This document shows positions 9,662 through 17,653 of a DNA stretch of 58,317 bases, piece after piece. The notes beneath the pieces were generated by a model. That model was given only the letters and a program-made list of their open reading frames with translations. It made no database searches and had not been told where the DNA came from. Positions within the stretch are counted from its first letter, which is position 1; every line of letters starts with the position of its first letter. The translations under genes were made by a program, and so were the position numbers. The stretch is from an uncultured Psychroserpens sp. (GTDB taxonomy: Bacteria > Bacteroidota > Bacteroidia > Flavobacteriales > Flavobacteriaceae), in contig CANLEE010000014.1 of the NCBI GenBank assembly GCA_947489585.1, forward strand, positions 1-58,317, in the 5' to 3' direction.

Positions 9662-10900
9662 ATGTTTTCATTAGTTAGAGAAAATATCCGTATTGCTTTT
9701 GATTCAATAAGAAGTCAATTGCTTCGTACTATTCTTACCATATTAATCATTGCTATTGGAATTACTGCCTTAGTATGTATTCTAAGTGCTGTTTCTGCCT
9801 TGCAAAATACCATTTCGAGTGATTTTTCATCCATGGGAGCAAATACCTTTAATATACAACGTTACGAGTTTAATTCTCAACGTCGTGGTAGTGATGCCAG
9901 AAAGATAAATCCAGTAATCAATTACAGAGAAGTAAAAACCTTTAAGGAAGATTATAATTTTCCGTTTACAAAAACAGCCATTTCATTTTTAGGTACACGT
10001 GGTGCTGAAGTGAAGTATGAAAATGAAAAAACCGATCCTGAGGTACAGGTATTTGGTATTAATGAGCATTTTATTCAAAACTCTGGACTAGAAGTTGAAG
10101 TAGGACGATCTCTAAACTATTTTGATGTAGAAAACAGTAATAGTGTTTGTGTGATTGGTAGTGATCTTAAAAAAGCACTACTAGATGATGTTAACCCATT
10201 AAATAAAACGATTAGTATAAGAGGTGCCAAATTTAAAGTGATTGGTGTTCTTAAAGAAAAAGGGTCTACGTTTGGTAATAATCAGGATTTGCGTGTATTA
10301 ATGCCACTTCAAAAAGCACGTACCATTTTTACTAACCCAAATATTAATTACAATCTGAGTATAAAAACTGATAAAAAAGACATGCTCGAAGGCGCACAAG
10401 ATGAAGCGATCATATTGTTTAGAAACATTAGAGGTCTTAATCCTGTTGAGGAAAATAATTTCGGGCTAGAACGAAGTGACGACTTAATCAATAGAGTTGG
10501 ATCTATGACTAGCGTTTTAAATACGATTGCTTGGGTTGTTGGTATCATTACCATATTTGGTTCTACCATAGCGCTTTTAAATATGATGTTGGTATCGGTT
10601 TCTGAACGAACTCGAGAAATTGGTGTTAGAAAAGCTTTAGGTGCCAAACGTGGCACTATTGCATTTCAGTTTTTGATTGAAACCCTTATTATTAGTCAGT
10701 TAGGAGGTCTTTTCGGAATTTTACTTGGCATCTTAGCAGGTTGGGGAATTTCTGCTGGACTCGGCTTTAAATTTACTACACCTTGGTTTGCAATGATGAG
10801 TGCTGTTCTTATTACGTTTATTGTAGCTATTGTTTCTGGGCTCATGCCAGCTATTAAAGCATCTAAATTAGATCCTGTGGAATCCTTGCGCTATGAGTAA
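9662..10900 (+). CDS. ABC transporter permease, MacB/FtsX type
   Basis: This 412-residue inner-membrane protein has the MacB-like plan: one N-terminal transmembrane segment (about 20-42), a periplasmic MacB_PCD domain (about 45-260), and three C-terminal segments forming the FtsX domain (about 287-310, 335-362, 372-395), with the conserved SERTREIGVRKALGA loop. Relatives couple ATP hydrolysis in a separate LolD/MacB-like ATPase to lipoprotein, peptide or drug export across the envelope. No ATPase gene is next to it, so its partner must be encoded elsewhere. The AraC-type regulator starts 5 bases after its stop, so the two are probably co-transcribed. The substrate cannot be inferred. Confidence 0.9.
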   Translation: MFSLVRENIRIAFDSIRSQLLRTILTILIIAIGITALVCILSAVSALQNTISSDFSSMGANTFNIQRYEFNSQRRGSDARKINPVINYREVKTFKEDYNFPFTKTAISFLGTRGAEVKYENEKTDPEVQVFGINEHFIQNSGLEVEVGRSLNYFDVENSNSVCVIGSDLKKALLDDVNPLNKTISIRGAKFKVIGVLKEKGSTFGNNQDLRVLMPLQKARTIFTNPNINYNLSIKTDKKDMLEGAQDEAIILFRNIRGLNPVEENNFGLERSDDLINRVGSMTSVLNTIAWVVGIITIFGSTIALLNMMLVSVSERTREIGVRKALGAKRGTIAFQFLIETLIISQLGGLFGILLGILAGWGISAGLGFKFTTPWFAMMSAVLITFIVAIVSGLMPAIKASKLDPVESLRYE

Positions 10901-10905
10901 ATTCT

Positions 10906-11811
10906 ATGACCCTTTCCGAAGACCACATTAAAAGTATTAATAAAGCATTACAGCATATAGAGCAACATTTGGAAAGTGATTTGTCATTAGAACTGGTTTC
11001 TAAAGTTGCGCACTACTCCCCGTTCCATTTTCATAGGTTATTTAAAGCATTTACTAAGGAGACCCTTAATAACTATATCGCCAGAAAACGTGTTGAGAAA
11101 GCATCTGCTGTGTTACTACATCATAAAAATGTCACCATTTCAGAATTGTCAACGCAATATGGGTTTACTAGCAATTCTTCATTTACACGAGCTTTCAAGA
11201 AGTTCTATGGCATGAGTCCGTCACATTTCAGAAGTACTAGTAAAGGAAAATATAGCAAGATTAGTCAATTGAAAAGCAAGAATGGAAAACCAATCACCAA
11301 TTTTGAGCCGTATGTTTGGTCTATTAATCAAAACAACGTATTAGTTATGACATCAAACATCGACGTAAAAACCATTGAAACCATTCATGCTGTAGGCATT
11401 ACTTGCATTGGAAAACAGCAGTTAGAACCTGCAATTAATCGTTTAATTACTTGGGCTGGCTCAAAAGGATTATTACGGGCTTCTGGTTTTAAAATCGCTA
11501 CTGTGTTTTATGATAGCTTTAAAATCACAGCCCCAGATAAAGTGCGTATGAGTGCTTGCATACTTGTTGAGAAACCTTTACAAACTGAAGGTGAAGTAAT
11601 GACATTAGAGCTTAGCTCAGGACAGTATATTATTGGCCATTTTGAAATTAGCATTCACGAATTCCCAACGGTTTGGACTGGTTTATTTAAGTGGATGAAT
11701 GATAACGGTTATAAAAAGCGTGATCAACCGCCTTTTGAAATTTATCACAATAACTTCAATGAGCATGCTGAGAAAAAATGTATTGTGGATTTATATATCC
11801 CTGTAGAATAA
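10906..11811 (+). CDS. AraC-family transcriptional regulator with GyrI-like effector domain
   Basis: Of 301 residues, the first 110 or so form the double helix-turn-helix of AraC/XylS regulators (YSPFHFHRLFKAF near 32-44, then YGFTSNSSFTRAFKKFYGMSP). Residues about 130-300 look like a GyrI/Rob-type small-molecule-binding domain. This domain order (HTH first) is seen in regulators of multidrug and stress responses. The gene starts 5 bases after the permease stop, which suggests an operon and perhaps control of the permease by a lipophilic compound; that is inference. Its stop is 2 bases from the end of the convergent gene at 11814, leaving no room for a terminator. Confidence 0.88.
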   Translation: MTLSEDHIKSINKALQHIEQHLESDLSLELVSKVAHYSPFHFHRLFKAFTKETLNNYIARKRVEKASAVLLHHKNVTISELSTQYGFTSNSSFTRAFKKFYGMSPSHFRSTSKGKYSKISQLKSKNGKPITNFEPYVWSINQNNVLVMTSNIDVKTIETIHAVGITCIGKQQLEPAINRLITWAGSKGLLRASGFKIATVFYDSFKITAPDKVRMSACILVEKPLQTEGEVMTLELSSGQYIIGHFEISIHEFPTVWTGLFKWMNDNGYKKRDQPPFEIYHNNFNEHAEKKCIVDLYIPVE

Positions 11812-11813
11812 GT

Positions 11814-12287
11814 TTATTTACTTACCAAATTTTCAAAATATTGATATAGTTCACCTTTGGTAATCGTTGCACCCTCTTGGATAAGTTTAAATTTATCTAA
11901 ACCTTTATCATCAGAGTACTCTTTTTTAGCCGTAAAGAATTCTACATCATCAGACATTAGGTTCTCTCTAAACCAAGTATAGCCTTCTTTAGTTGTAATA
12001 TCTATAGTATCATTCGTGATTTTCAATGCAATTAAACGCATATGCTTTTTTGCACAATGAAATAAATGCATTTGTTGTGGAGAGATATGTTCTAAGTAGA
12101 TTACTTTAGAGAGTACACCTTCCCAAATTAAATCACTAAACACGTCTAGTTCTTGTTCAGCAACTTCTGGTTTGTTTTTTTTGATATCTGTCCACTCTTC
12201 TACAGTAATCGATTGTGTAGCTAAAAAATTGATGAATTCTTGGTGTAATTCTTCAAACTGTTCTTTTGTAAGTCTAGAATATTTCAT
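11814..12287 (-). CDS. Conserved Bacteroidota protein of unknown function (DUF6495-like)
   Basis: A 157-residue soluble, acidic protein with no signal peptide or membrane segment. The opening (MKYSRLTKEQFEELHQEF) and overall pattern resemble a small uncharacterised Bacteroidota family that I recall as DUF6495; this assignment is from memory. No catalytic motif is evident. It lies downstream of the TonB-dependent receptor on the same strand, but a strong terminator separates the two, so it probably has its own promoter. Confidence 0.7.
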   Translation of the reverse strand: MKYSRLTKEQFEELHQEFINFLATQSITVEEWTDIKKNKPEVAEQELDVFSDLIWEGVLSKVIYLEHISPQQMHLFHCAKKHMRLIALKITNDTIDITTKEGYTWFRENLMSDDVEFFTAKKEYSDDKGLDKFKLIQEGATITKGELYQYFENLVSK

Positions 12288-12297
12288 GTTTTAATAT

Positions 12298-12327
12298 AAA
12301 AAATGCGCTCTTAATTTTAAGAGCGCA
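12298..12327 (-). terminator. Terminator of the TonB-dependent receptor gene
   Basis: A perfect 11-bp stem TGCGCTCTTAA/TTAAGAGCGCA (12304-12327) is followed on the minus strand by TTTTTTATATT. It lies 24 bases after the receptor stop codon. Confidence 0.88.
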
Positions 12328-12350
12328 AATTTAATAAATTTAAATTCTAT

Positions 12351-15300
12351 TTAGAATATATATCGTACACCAAATTGAGCTTGCCATCTTGAAGCTAAGC
12401 TAGTATCATAATTAAATGTTTCTTGTAAATCAGGATTAAATGTAAATGTTGGTATACTAGTACTAGGATCTACAACAACACCCAATGGTTGTACACTATT
12501 TGGCTGCTGAATAATACCCCAATCACTATTAATTAAATTACCAACATTAAGAACATCTAAACTTAATTGAATAGTATTTGTTTTACCACCTCCAACATTA
12601 AAATTAAAATCTTGAAGTATTTTAAGGTCCCAACGACCTCTCCAAGGAGCAAGAGCTCCATATCGCTCAGCATACTCTCCTCTTCTATCACTTAAATAAT
12701 CATCTTGGGAAATATATCTTCGAAGTCCATCTCTTTGTTCTTGAGCTGTTAAATTTGTTGTATCAAAATTCATTTGATCAATTTCAGAATCTGTAGGGAT
12801 ATAAATCAAATCATTTAGATTTGAGCCGTCTCCATTAATATCTCCTCCATAAGTATAGTTAAAACGTCCCCCTTGAGCATACTCGAAAAACGTAGAAATA
12901 GTTGTTGCCCATTTATCTTTTCCATAGGTCCACTTCTTACTCGCTACACCAATAAATCTATGCGTATCTCCATATCTAGAATAACTTAAAACATCATTGT
13001 TAACGTTTCCTCTAGCTGGATTAAAAGCAAAAGCATCACCAGTAATTTCAGCTTCAATAGAATTGACATCTTTTGCATTTAAATAACTATATCCAAGCAT
13101 TGTATAAATACCATTATCAAATGATTTTTGAGCTTTCAAAGACGCATTCCAAATTCGTCCTTTATCAGAATTGGTAAATACATATGCATTATTAATAATA
13201 TCATCTGACACATAAATCGCTCTATTATCAACACCTGCTAATGTTCCTGACGGTTCTAATAACCCCCAATTTTGTACATGTGCGCCATTAATATCTTTAG
13301 TATACGAAATATCACCAGTTAATATTAAACCATTTTCAAATTTATAATCTGTACCAATATTAGTTCTCCAAACTTGCGGAAATTTATAATCAGGGTCAAC
13401 TGCTTGATAAAAGAATACATTAGGATTTCCTATTTGGTTACCTAACCAAACAAAAGGAAAACGTCCTGTAAATAATCCTGAGCCTCCTCGTAATTGAAAC
13501 GTTTTATCACCTCTAACATCATAATTAAAACCAACTCTAGGAGATATTAACCAGGCATTATCTGGCATTTGAGTATTATCTAAAAACACCGTTTCTCCAT
13601 TATTAGGGTTGACATAAGGAATATCTGGTGCGTAACAACAAGCAACATCAATTACATCTTGAGCCTTTTCAGCAGAATCAAAAAACAATGGCTTATCAAC
13701 ACGAACACCATACGTTAGTTTCAATTTTTCTGAAACATTCCATTCATCCTGAGCATAAAATGATAATTGTCCGACATTGGTTTCAGCTAAAGCAAATCCT
13801 CCAGCTGTTCCAACTGGGTTTGCAGACAATGCATTATGGGCAGCCGTAGCTTGATTAAATAAATCTTGTAATTGACCAGAGTCTACTAAATCTTGAAAAC
13901 CGTCCATAGTTGTTGTTGGAAAAAATACACCTTGCGCTCCATAAACACCTAGATTAAATGAATTATCAAACTGGAATTTTTCAAATGCAAATCCGACAGT
14001 GTAGGTATGATCGCCTTTGAAAAAATTCGTGTTATTTGAAAACTGTAGGACTTTTTGATCTAATTTATTATTAATTGAAAATGGCTCATGACCAGCAATG
14101 ATGTAATTAGATCCATCTTTAGTAATAGTTACTGTTGGCGCTGGAGTAGACAAGGCGTCTCTAAAGTCATCAAAATGTGTAAACCCAAATTGGAATTTAT
14201 TAGAAATTAAATCAGAAAGTGTCGAGTTTAATTCGATTTGAACAGATCGAATATTATTATTGATTTCATAACCTGCATTTTCAAACTGCAATGTATTTGC
14301 GTTTGGTCCTCTAAACCCTAGTGCTGTAGGATGCGCAGGTTTCTCTTTAGATGCATTTAAGAAGTTATAAATAATTGCTAATCTATTATTATCATTGATG
14401 TTCCAATCTAATTTTATAATTCCTTTATTTGATTCGGAAGCATAAGTAAATCCTTGATATGCGCCTGGATTATATCCAATATCTAATAATGCATTCTGTA
14501 CTGCAATTAAATCGGATTCTAATACTCTTGATTCATTAATAGCGCCACTTCCAGTATTTGGTGTCCAACCATTGCTCCCTAAATCGGTACGTTCATCTTT
14601 TTCAAAATTTGCAAAAAAGAACAGTTTGTTTTTTACAATTGGGCCTCCAATGCTAAAACCATATTGATTTTGTTCTAATTTTGGTTTAACAACATCTTCA
14701 CCTCTAACGGTTCCTCCTGTAAGGTCTTCATTTCTAAAGAAGCCATATACTGTACCATGAAATTCATTTGTTCCACTTTTAGTTACTGCATTAACTGCTG
14801 CACCAGTAAAACCAGCTTGAGTCACATCATAAGGAGCCGTACTCACTGTGATTTGGTCAATGGCATCGATAGATATTGGTGTTGACTCTGTTTGTCCACC
14901 AGGCTGTGCAGCATCTAAGCCAAAAGGGTTATTAAAAATTGCACCATCTAAAGAGAAGTTATTAAATTGATCATTGCGACCACCAAAAGAGCCGTTACTT
15001 GCAGTTGGTTCTAATCTAGTAAAATCATTTGTTGATCTTGTAATTGTTGGTAGTCTTGTTAACTCTCTTCGGCCTACGGAAGTCTCTGCTCCAGTTCTAT
15101 CTGTACTAAATGTACCTGTTGTAGAGCCTGTAATAATTACCGCATCAAGTTGCTCACTATCTGGAGTCATTTGCAAATCAATATTCTCTGTTTTACCAAG
15201 AGTTAAAAATACATCATTAAAAACTTGTTCCTTATAACCTACATAGGATATAGTAATAGTATAAGGGCCTCCTACCCTCATGTTTATAATATTATAACGA

Positions 15301-15485
15301 CCATCAAAATTTGTCGCGGCACCATATTTTGTTCCAGTTGGTGTATGGACAGCTACTACGTTTGCTCCTGGTAAAGGCTGAGCACCTTCATCTAGGATAA
15401 CACCTTTTAAGCTAGACGTTGTTACTTGTGAAAAAACAAATACACTAAATAGCATTAAAAGCATTGAGAATGTGATTTTTTTCAT
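12351..15485 (-). CDS. TonB-dependent outer-membrane receptor, Oar-like, with carboxypeptidase regulatory-like domain
   Basis: A 1044-residue outer-membrane protein with a signal peptide (1-19, VFVFSQ). A carboxypeptidase-regulatory-like beta-sandwich follows (about 24-110: LPGANVV, GYKEQVF), then a plug domain (about 125-240: DGAIFNNPFG, GAAVNAVTKSGTNEFHG) and a long beta-barrel ending in phenylalanine (FGVRYIF). This organisation matches Oar-like receptors rather than typical SusC, and no SusD-like partner is nearby. It should import a bulky substrate using TonB/ExbBD energy; the substrate is unknown. A CC pair occurs in an extracellular-loop-like segment (DVACCYAPD). It is bounded by terminators on both sides and probably forms its own transcription unit. 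Confidence 0.9.
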   Translation of the reverse strand: MKKITFSMLLMLFSVFVFSQVTTSSLKGVILDEGAQPLPGANVVAVHTPTGTKYGAATNFDGRYNIINMRVGGPYTITISYVGYKEQVFNDVFLTLGKTENIDLQMTPDSEQLDAVIITGSTTGTFSTDRTGAETSVGRRELTRLPTITRSTNDFTRLEPTASNGSFGGRNDQFNNFSLDGAIFNNPFGLDAAQPGGQTESTPISIDAIDQITVSTAPYDVTQAGFTGAAVNAVTKSGTNEFHGTVYGFFRNEDLTGGTVRGEDVVKPKLEQNQYGFSIGGPIVKNKLFFFANFEKDERTDLGSNGWTPNTGSGAINESRVLESDLIAVQNALLDIGYNPGAYQGFTYASESNKGIIKLDWNINDNNRLAIIYNFLNASKEKPAHPTALGFRGPNANTLQFENAGYEINNNIRSVQIELNSTLSDLISNKFQFGFTHFDDFRDALSTPAPTVTITKDGSNYIIAGHEPFSINNKLDQKVLQFSNNTNFFKGDHTYTVGFAFEKFQFDNSFNLGVYGAQGVFFPTTTMDGFQDLVDSGQLQDLFNQATAAHNALSANPVGTAGGFALAETNVGQLSFYAQDEWNVSEKLKLTYGVRVDKPLFFDSAEKAQDVIDVACCYAPDIPYVNPNNGETVFLDNTQMPDNAWLISPRVGFNYDVRGDKTFQLRGGSGLFTGRFPFVWLGNQIGNPNVFFYQAVDPDYKFPQVWRTNIGTDYKFENGLILTGDISYTKDINGAHVQNWGLLEPSGTLAGVDNRAIYVSDDIINNAYVFTNSDKGRIWNASLKAQKSFDNGIYTMLGYSYLNAKDVNSIEAEITGDAFAFNPARGNVNNDVLSYSRYGDTHRFIGVASKKWTYGKDKWATTISTFFEYAQGGRFNYTYGGDINGDGSNLNDLIYIPTDSEIDQMNFDTTNLTAQEQRDGLRRYISQDDYLSDRRGEYAERYGALAPWRGRWDLKILQDFNFNVGGGKTNTIQLSLDVLNVGNLINSDWGIIQQPNSVQPLGVVVDPSTSIPTFTFNPDLQETFNYDTSLASRWQAQFGVRYIF

Positions 15486-15544
15486 TGTTTATTGGATTAG
15501 TTGATTACTATGCATGCATAAGACATTATATAAAGTTATTAAAA

Positions 15545-15578
15545 AAAAAAAGGCTGTTCGAATGAACAGCCTTTTTTT
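15545..15578 (-). terminator. Terminator of the rpsF-rpsR-rplI operon
   Basis: Stem GGCTGTTC/GAACAGCC (15552-15559 with 15564-15571) with loop GAAT, extended by A/T pairs. A T-run of more than 10 bases follows on the minus strand, just after the rplI stop at 15602. Confidence 0.92.
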
Positions 15579-15601
15579 ATTAACGTTAACTTGTTTATTA
15601 C

Positions 15602-16051
15602 TTAAGCTTCAGCTATAACCTCAAATGGTAAATCTACTGATACTTCTCTGTGCAATCTTACTACAGCATCGTATTTTCCAATACGTTTTACAGATCCACC
15701 AGCTACAGAGATGTATTTTTTATCAATCTCGTGACCCGCTTTTTGTAATGCGTTAGCTATATCAATATTATTTACAGATCCAAATAATTTATCTCCAGTT
15801 CCTACCTTAGAAGAAATCTTAATTTCTAATTCTTTGATAGCATCTGCAGTTTTTTGCGCTGCTTCAACAATTGATTTTTCTTTGAAAGCTCTTTGCTTTA
15901 CTGTTTCTGCTAATACTTTTTTAGCAGATGACGTCGCCATTACAGCTTGTCCTTGAGGAATTAAAAAGTTTCTACCATAACCGTTCTTTACCGTTACAAT
16001 ATCGTCTTTAAATCCTAAGTTCTCAACGTCTTGTTTTAATATAAGTTCCAT
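15602..16051 (-). CDS. rplI: Ribosomal protein bL9
   Basis: 149 residues, the same length as E. coli L9. The N-terminal 23S rRNA-binding domain is clear (MELILKQDVENLGFKDDIVTVKNGYGRNFLIPQ, here described by its LGFKDD and GYGRNFLIP motifs), followed by a connecting helix rich in Lys/Ala and the C-terminal domain. It is the last gene of the rpsF-rpsR-rplI operon, 12 bases after rpsR, with a strong terminator downstream. Confidence 0.97.
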   Translation of the reverse strand: MELILKQDVENLGFKDDIVTVKNGYGRNFLIPQGQAVMATSSAKKVLAETVKQRAFKEKSIVEAAQKTADAIKELEIKISSKVGTGDKLFGSVNNIDIANALQKAGHEIDKKYISVAGGSVKRIGKYDAVVRLHREVSVDLPFEVIAEA

Positions 16052-16063
16052 TGTTATGATGTT

Positions 16064-16360
16064 TTATTTTAATAAATCTGCTACATAAGGCATTAACGCT
16101 AAGTGACGCGCTCTCTTTACTGCAACAGATACTTTTCTTTGGTATTTTAATGATGTTCCTGTTAAACGTCTTGGTAAAATTTTACCTTGCTCGTTTACAA
16201 AACCTAATAACCAATCTGCATCTTTGTAATCAACATACTTGATTCCAGATTTTTTAAAACGACAATATTTCTTCGTTTTGCTTGTATCAATGTTTAATGG
16301 TGTAAGATATCTAATCTCTCCATCTTTTTTTCCTTTTGCTTGTTGTTCAATTGAAGACAT
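16064..16360 (-). CDS. rpsR: Ribosomal protein bS18
   Basis: 98 residues, slightly longer than E. coli S18 through an N-terminal extension. The core KKYCRFKKSG, DWLLGFVNEQGKILPRRLTG and ARHLALMPY motifs are present. bS18 pairs with bS6 on the 30S platform. In Flavobacterium johnsoniae these proteins, with bS21, are known to help hide the anti-Shine-Dalgarno tail of 16S rRNA, which fits the scarcity of Shine-Dalgarno sequences here. The stop of rpsF lies 2 bases upstream of this ATG. Confidence 0.97.
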   Translation of the reverse strand: MSSIEQQAKGKKDGEIRYLTPLNIDTSKTKKYCRFKKSGIKYVDYKDADWLLGFVNEQGKILPRRLTGTSLKYQRKVSVAVKRARHLALMPYVADLLK

Positions 16361-16362
16361 AA

Positions 16363-16701
16363 TTACGCTTTTTGTTTATCTCTTTTTCTTCTCTTTTCTG
16401 CCCAAGCAATCGCATGCTTGTCTAATTTTACTGTTAAGTAACGCATAAAACGCTCATCACGTCTAAACTCTACTTCCAATGGATTTACTACTTCTCCATC
16501 TACAGTGTACTCAAATAAGTGATAAAAACCACTTTTTTTGTTTTGGATTGGATACGCTAATTTTTTTAAGCCCCAATCTTCTTTGGCTACCATCTTCGCT
16601 CCTCTAGAAACAAGAAAATCTTCATATTTCTGTACTGTTTCCTTTATCTGTTCATCAGATAAAACGGGATTTAAGATGAAAACAGTTTCATAATGATTCA
16701 T
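16363..16701 (-). CDS. rpsF: Ribosomal protein bS6
   Basis: 112 residues starting MNHYETVFILNPVLS, the standard N-terminus of bS6. The open frame extends 32 codons further upstream to 16797, but that extension is not S6-like and would cover the promoter, so the ATG at 16699-16701 is chosen. Conserved segments include DWGLKKLAYPI and the final RRDERFMRYLTVKLDKHA. First gene of the operon with rpsR and rplI. Confidence 0.96.
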   Translation of the reverse strand: MNHYETVFILNPVLSDEQIKETVQKYEDFLVSRGAKMVAKEDWGLKKLAYPIQNKKSGFYHLFEYTVDGEVVNPLEVEFRRDERFMRYLTVKLDKHAIAWAEKRRKRDKQKA

Positions 16702-16733
16702 AAAAATCTTTTTTATTGTGTTAAAAATGAGTG

Positions 16734-16764
16734 CAAAAATAACTATAATTTCTATTTCTGGCAA
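16734..16764 (-). promoter_or_regulatory. Promoter of the rpsF-rpsR-rplI operon
   Basis: On the minus strand, TTG (16762-16764), 20 bases, then TATTTTTG (16734-16741). Transcription would start about 28 bases before the rpsF ATG. Confidence 0.65.
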
Positions 16765-16839
16765 CGTTTTTGTATATAAAAATTCAGATGACTTCATTTT
16801 CTTAAAATTTTGTTAAAATTAACACTTTACCGATGTTTT

Positions 16840-16870
16840 TTGGTTTTTAACCGAATTTTTTGTACTATTG
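16840..16870 (+). promoter_or_regulatory. Promoter of the LytTR response regulator
   Basis: TTG (16840-16842), 20 bases, then TACTATTG (16863-16870), one mismatch from TAnnTTTG. The leader would be about 27 bases. Confidence 0.45.
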
Positions 16871-16901
16871 TCGATATCTTAACCTAAAATATAATAATGT
16901 T

Positions 16902-17597
16902 ATGACTTTAAACTGTGTAGTAGTTGATGATTCTGCGATTCAACGATTATCGATTGTAAAGTTAATTGAGAATCATTCCTCACTTAACCTTATTGCAGAA
17001 TACAGTAGTGCATTAGAGACCAAGAACGGGCTCAATACTCATAAAGTAGATCTAATCTTCTTAGATATTGAGATGCCTGTACTGAACGGTTTCGAATTGC
17101 TCGACGTACTCAACAACAAACCCCAAATTATTTTCGTTACAGGTAAAACTGAATACGCGTTTAAAGCTTTTAATTATGATGCAACTGACTACCTACAAAA
17201 ACCTATAACTAGGGAACGTTTCAATACTTCTGTAGAAAAAGCACTCGAGCAACATAAGCTTAAGCTTGATTTCAATGAAACTGATGGCGAACACATTTTC
17301 GTTAAAAGTAACTTGAAAAAACGAAAAGTGTACATTAAAGATATCAAATGGATTGAAGCTCTTGGTGATTACGTAAAACTAGTTACTGAAGAAAACAGCT
17401 TAGTCGTTTTATCTACAATGAAAGCTTTTGAACAAGAATTACCAGAAGGTAAATTCCTTAGAATCCATAAATCATATATTGTAAACCTTGACAAGGTGGA
17501 TCGATTTAATAGTAAAAACGTAGAAGTTGGTGCTTATGAGATTCCATTAAGTAGAAACAAGAAAACCCAACTTGTAGACGCTTTAAATAATATATAA
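16902..17597 (+). CDS. LytTR-type response regulator
   Basis: 231 residues from the ATG at 16902. The frame extends upstream only to a TTG at 16860 that falls inside the promoter. Residues 1-120 are a receiver domain: acidic pair D9-D10, phosphorylation site D55 (FLDIEMP), T80 and K100 (LQKP). Residues about 130-228 form a LytTR DNA-binding domain (IKWIEALGDYVKL, FLRIHKSYIVNLDKV). Such regulators are usually paired with a membrane histidine kinase, but none is adjacent. Targets cannot be predicted. The priA operon ends toward this gene on the opposite strand. Confidence 0.93.
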   Translation: MTLNCVVVDDSAIQRLSIVKLIENHSSLNLIAEYSSALETKNGLNTHKVDLIFLDIEMPVLNGFELLDVLNNKPQIIFVTGKTEYAFKAFNYDATDYLQKPITRERFNTSVEKALEQHKLKLDFNETDGEHIFVKSNLKKRKVYIKDIKWIEALGDYVKLVTEENSLVVLSTMKAFEQELPEGKFLRIHKSYIVNLDKVDRFNSKNVEVGAYEIPLSRNKKTQLVDALNNI

Positions 17598-17653
17598 AAG
17601 GCCTTAAGACTTTTTAGTTGAAGATATAACGTTAAAACTACTAACTGATTAAC

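Noticed and set aside
16702..16797. Longer rpsF starting at 16797
   Set aside because: The extra 32 residues are not S6-like, and the region carries the operon promoter (16734-16764).
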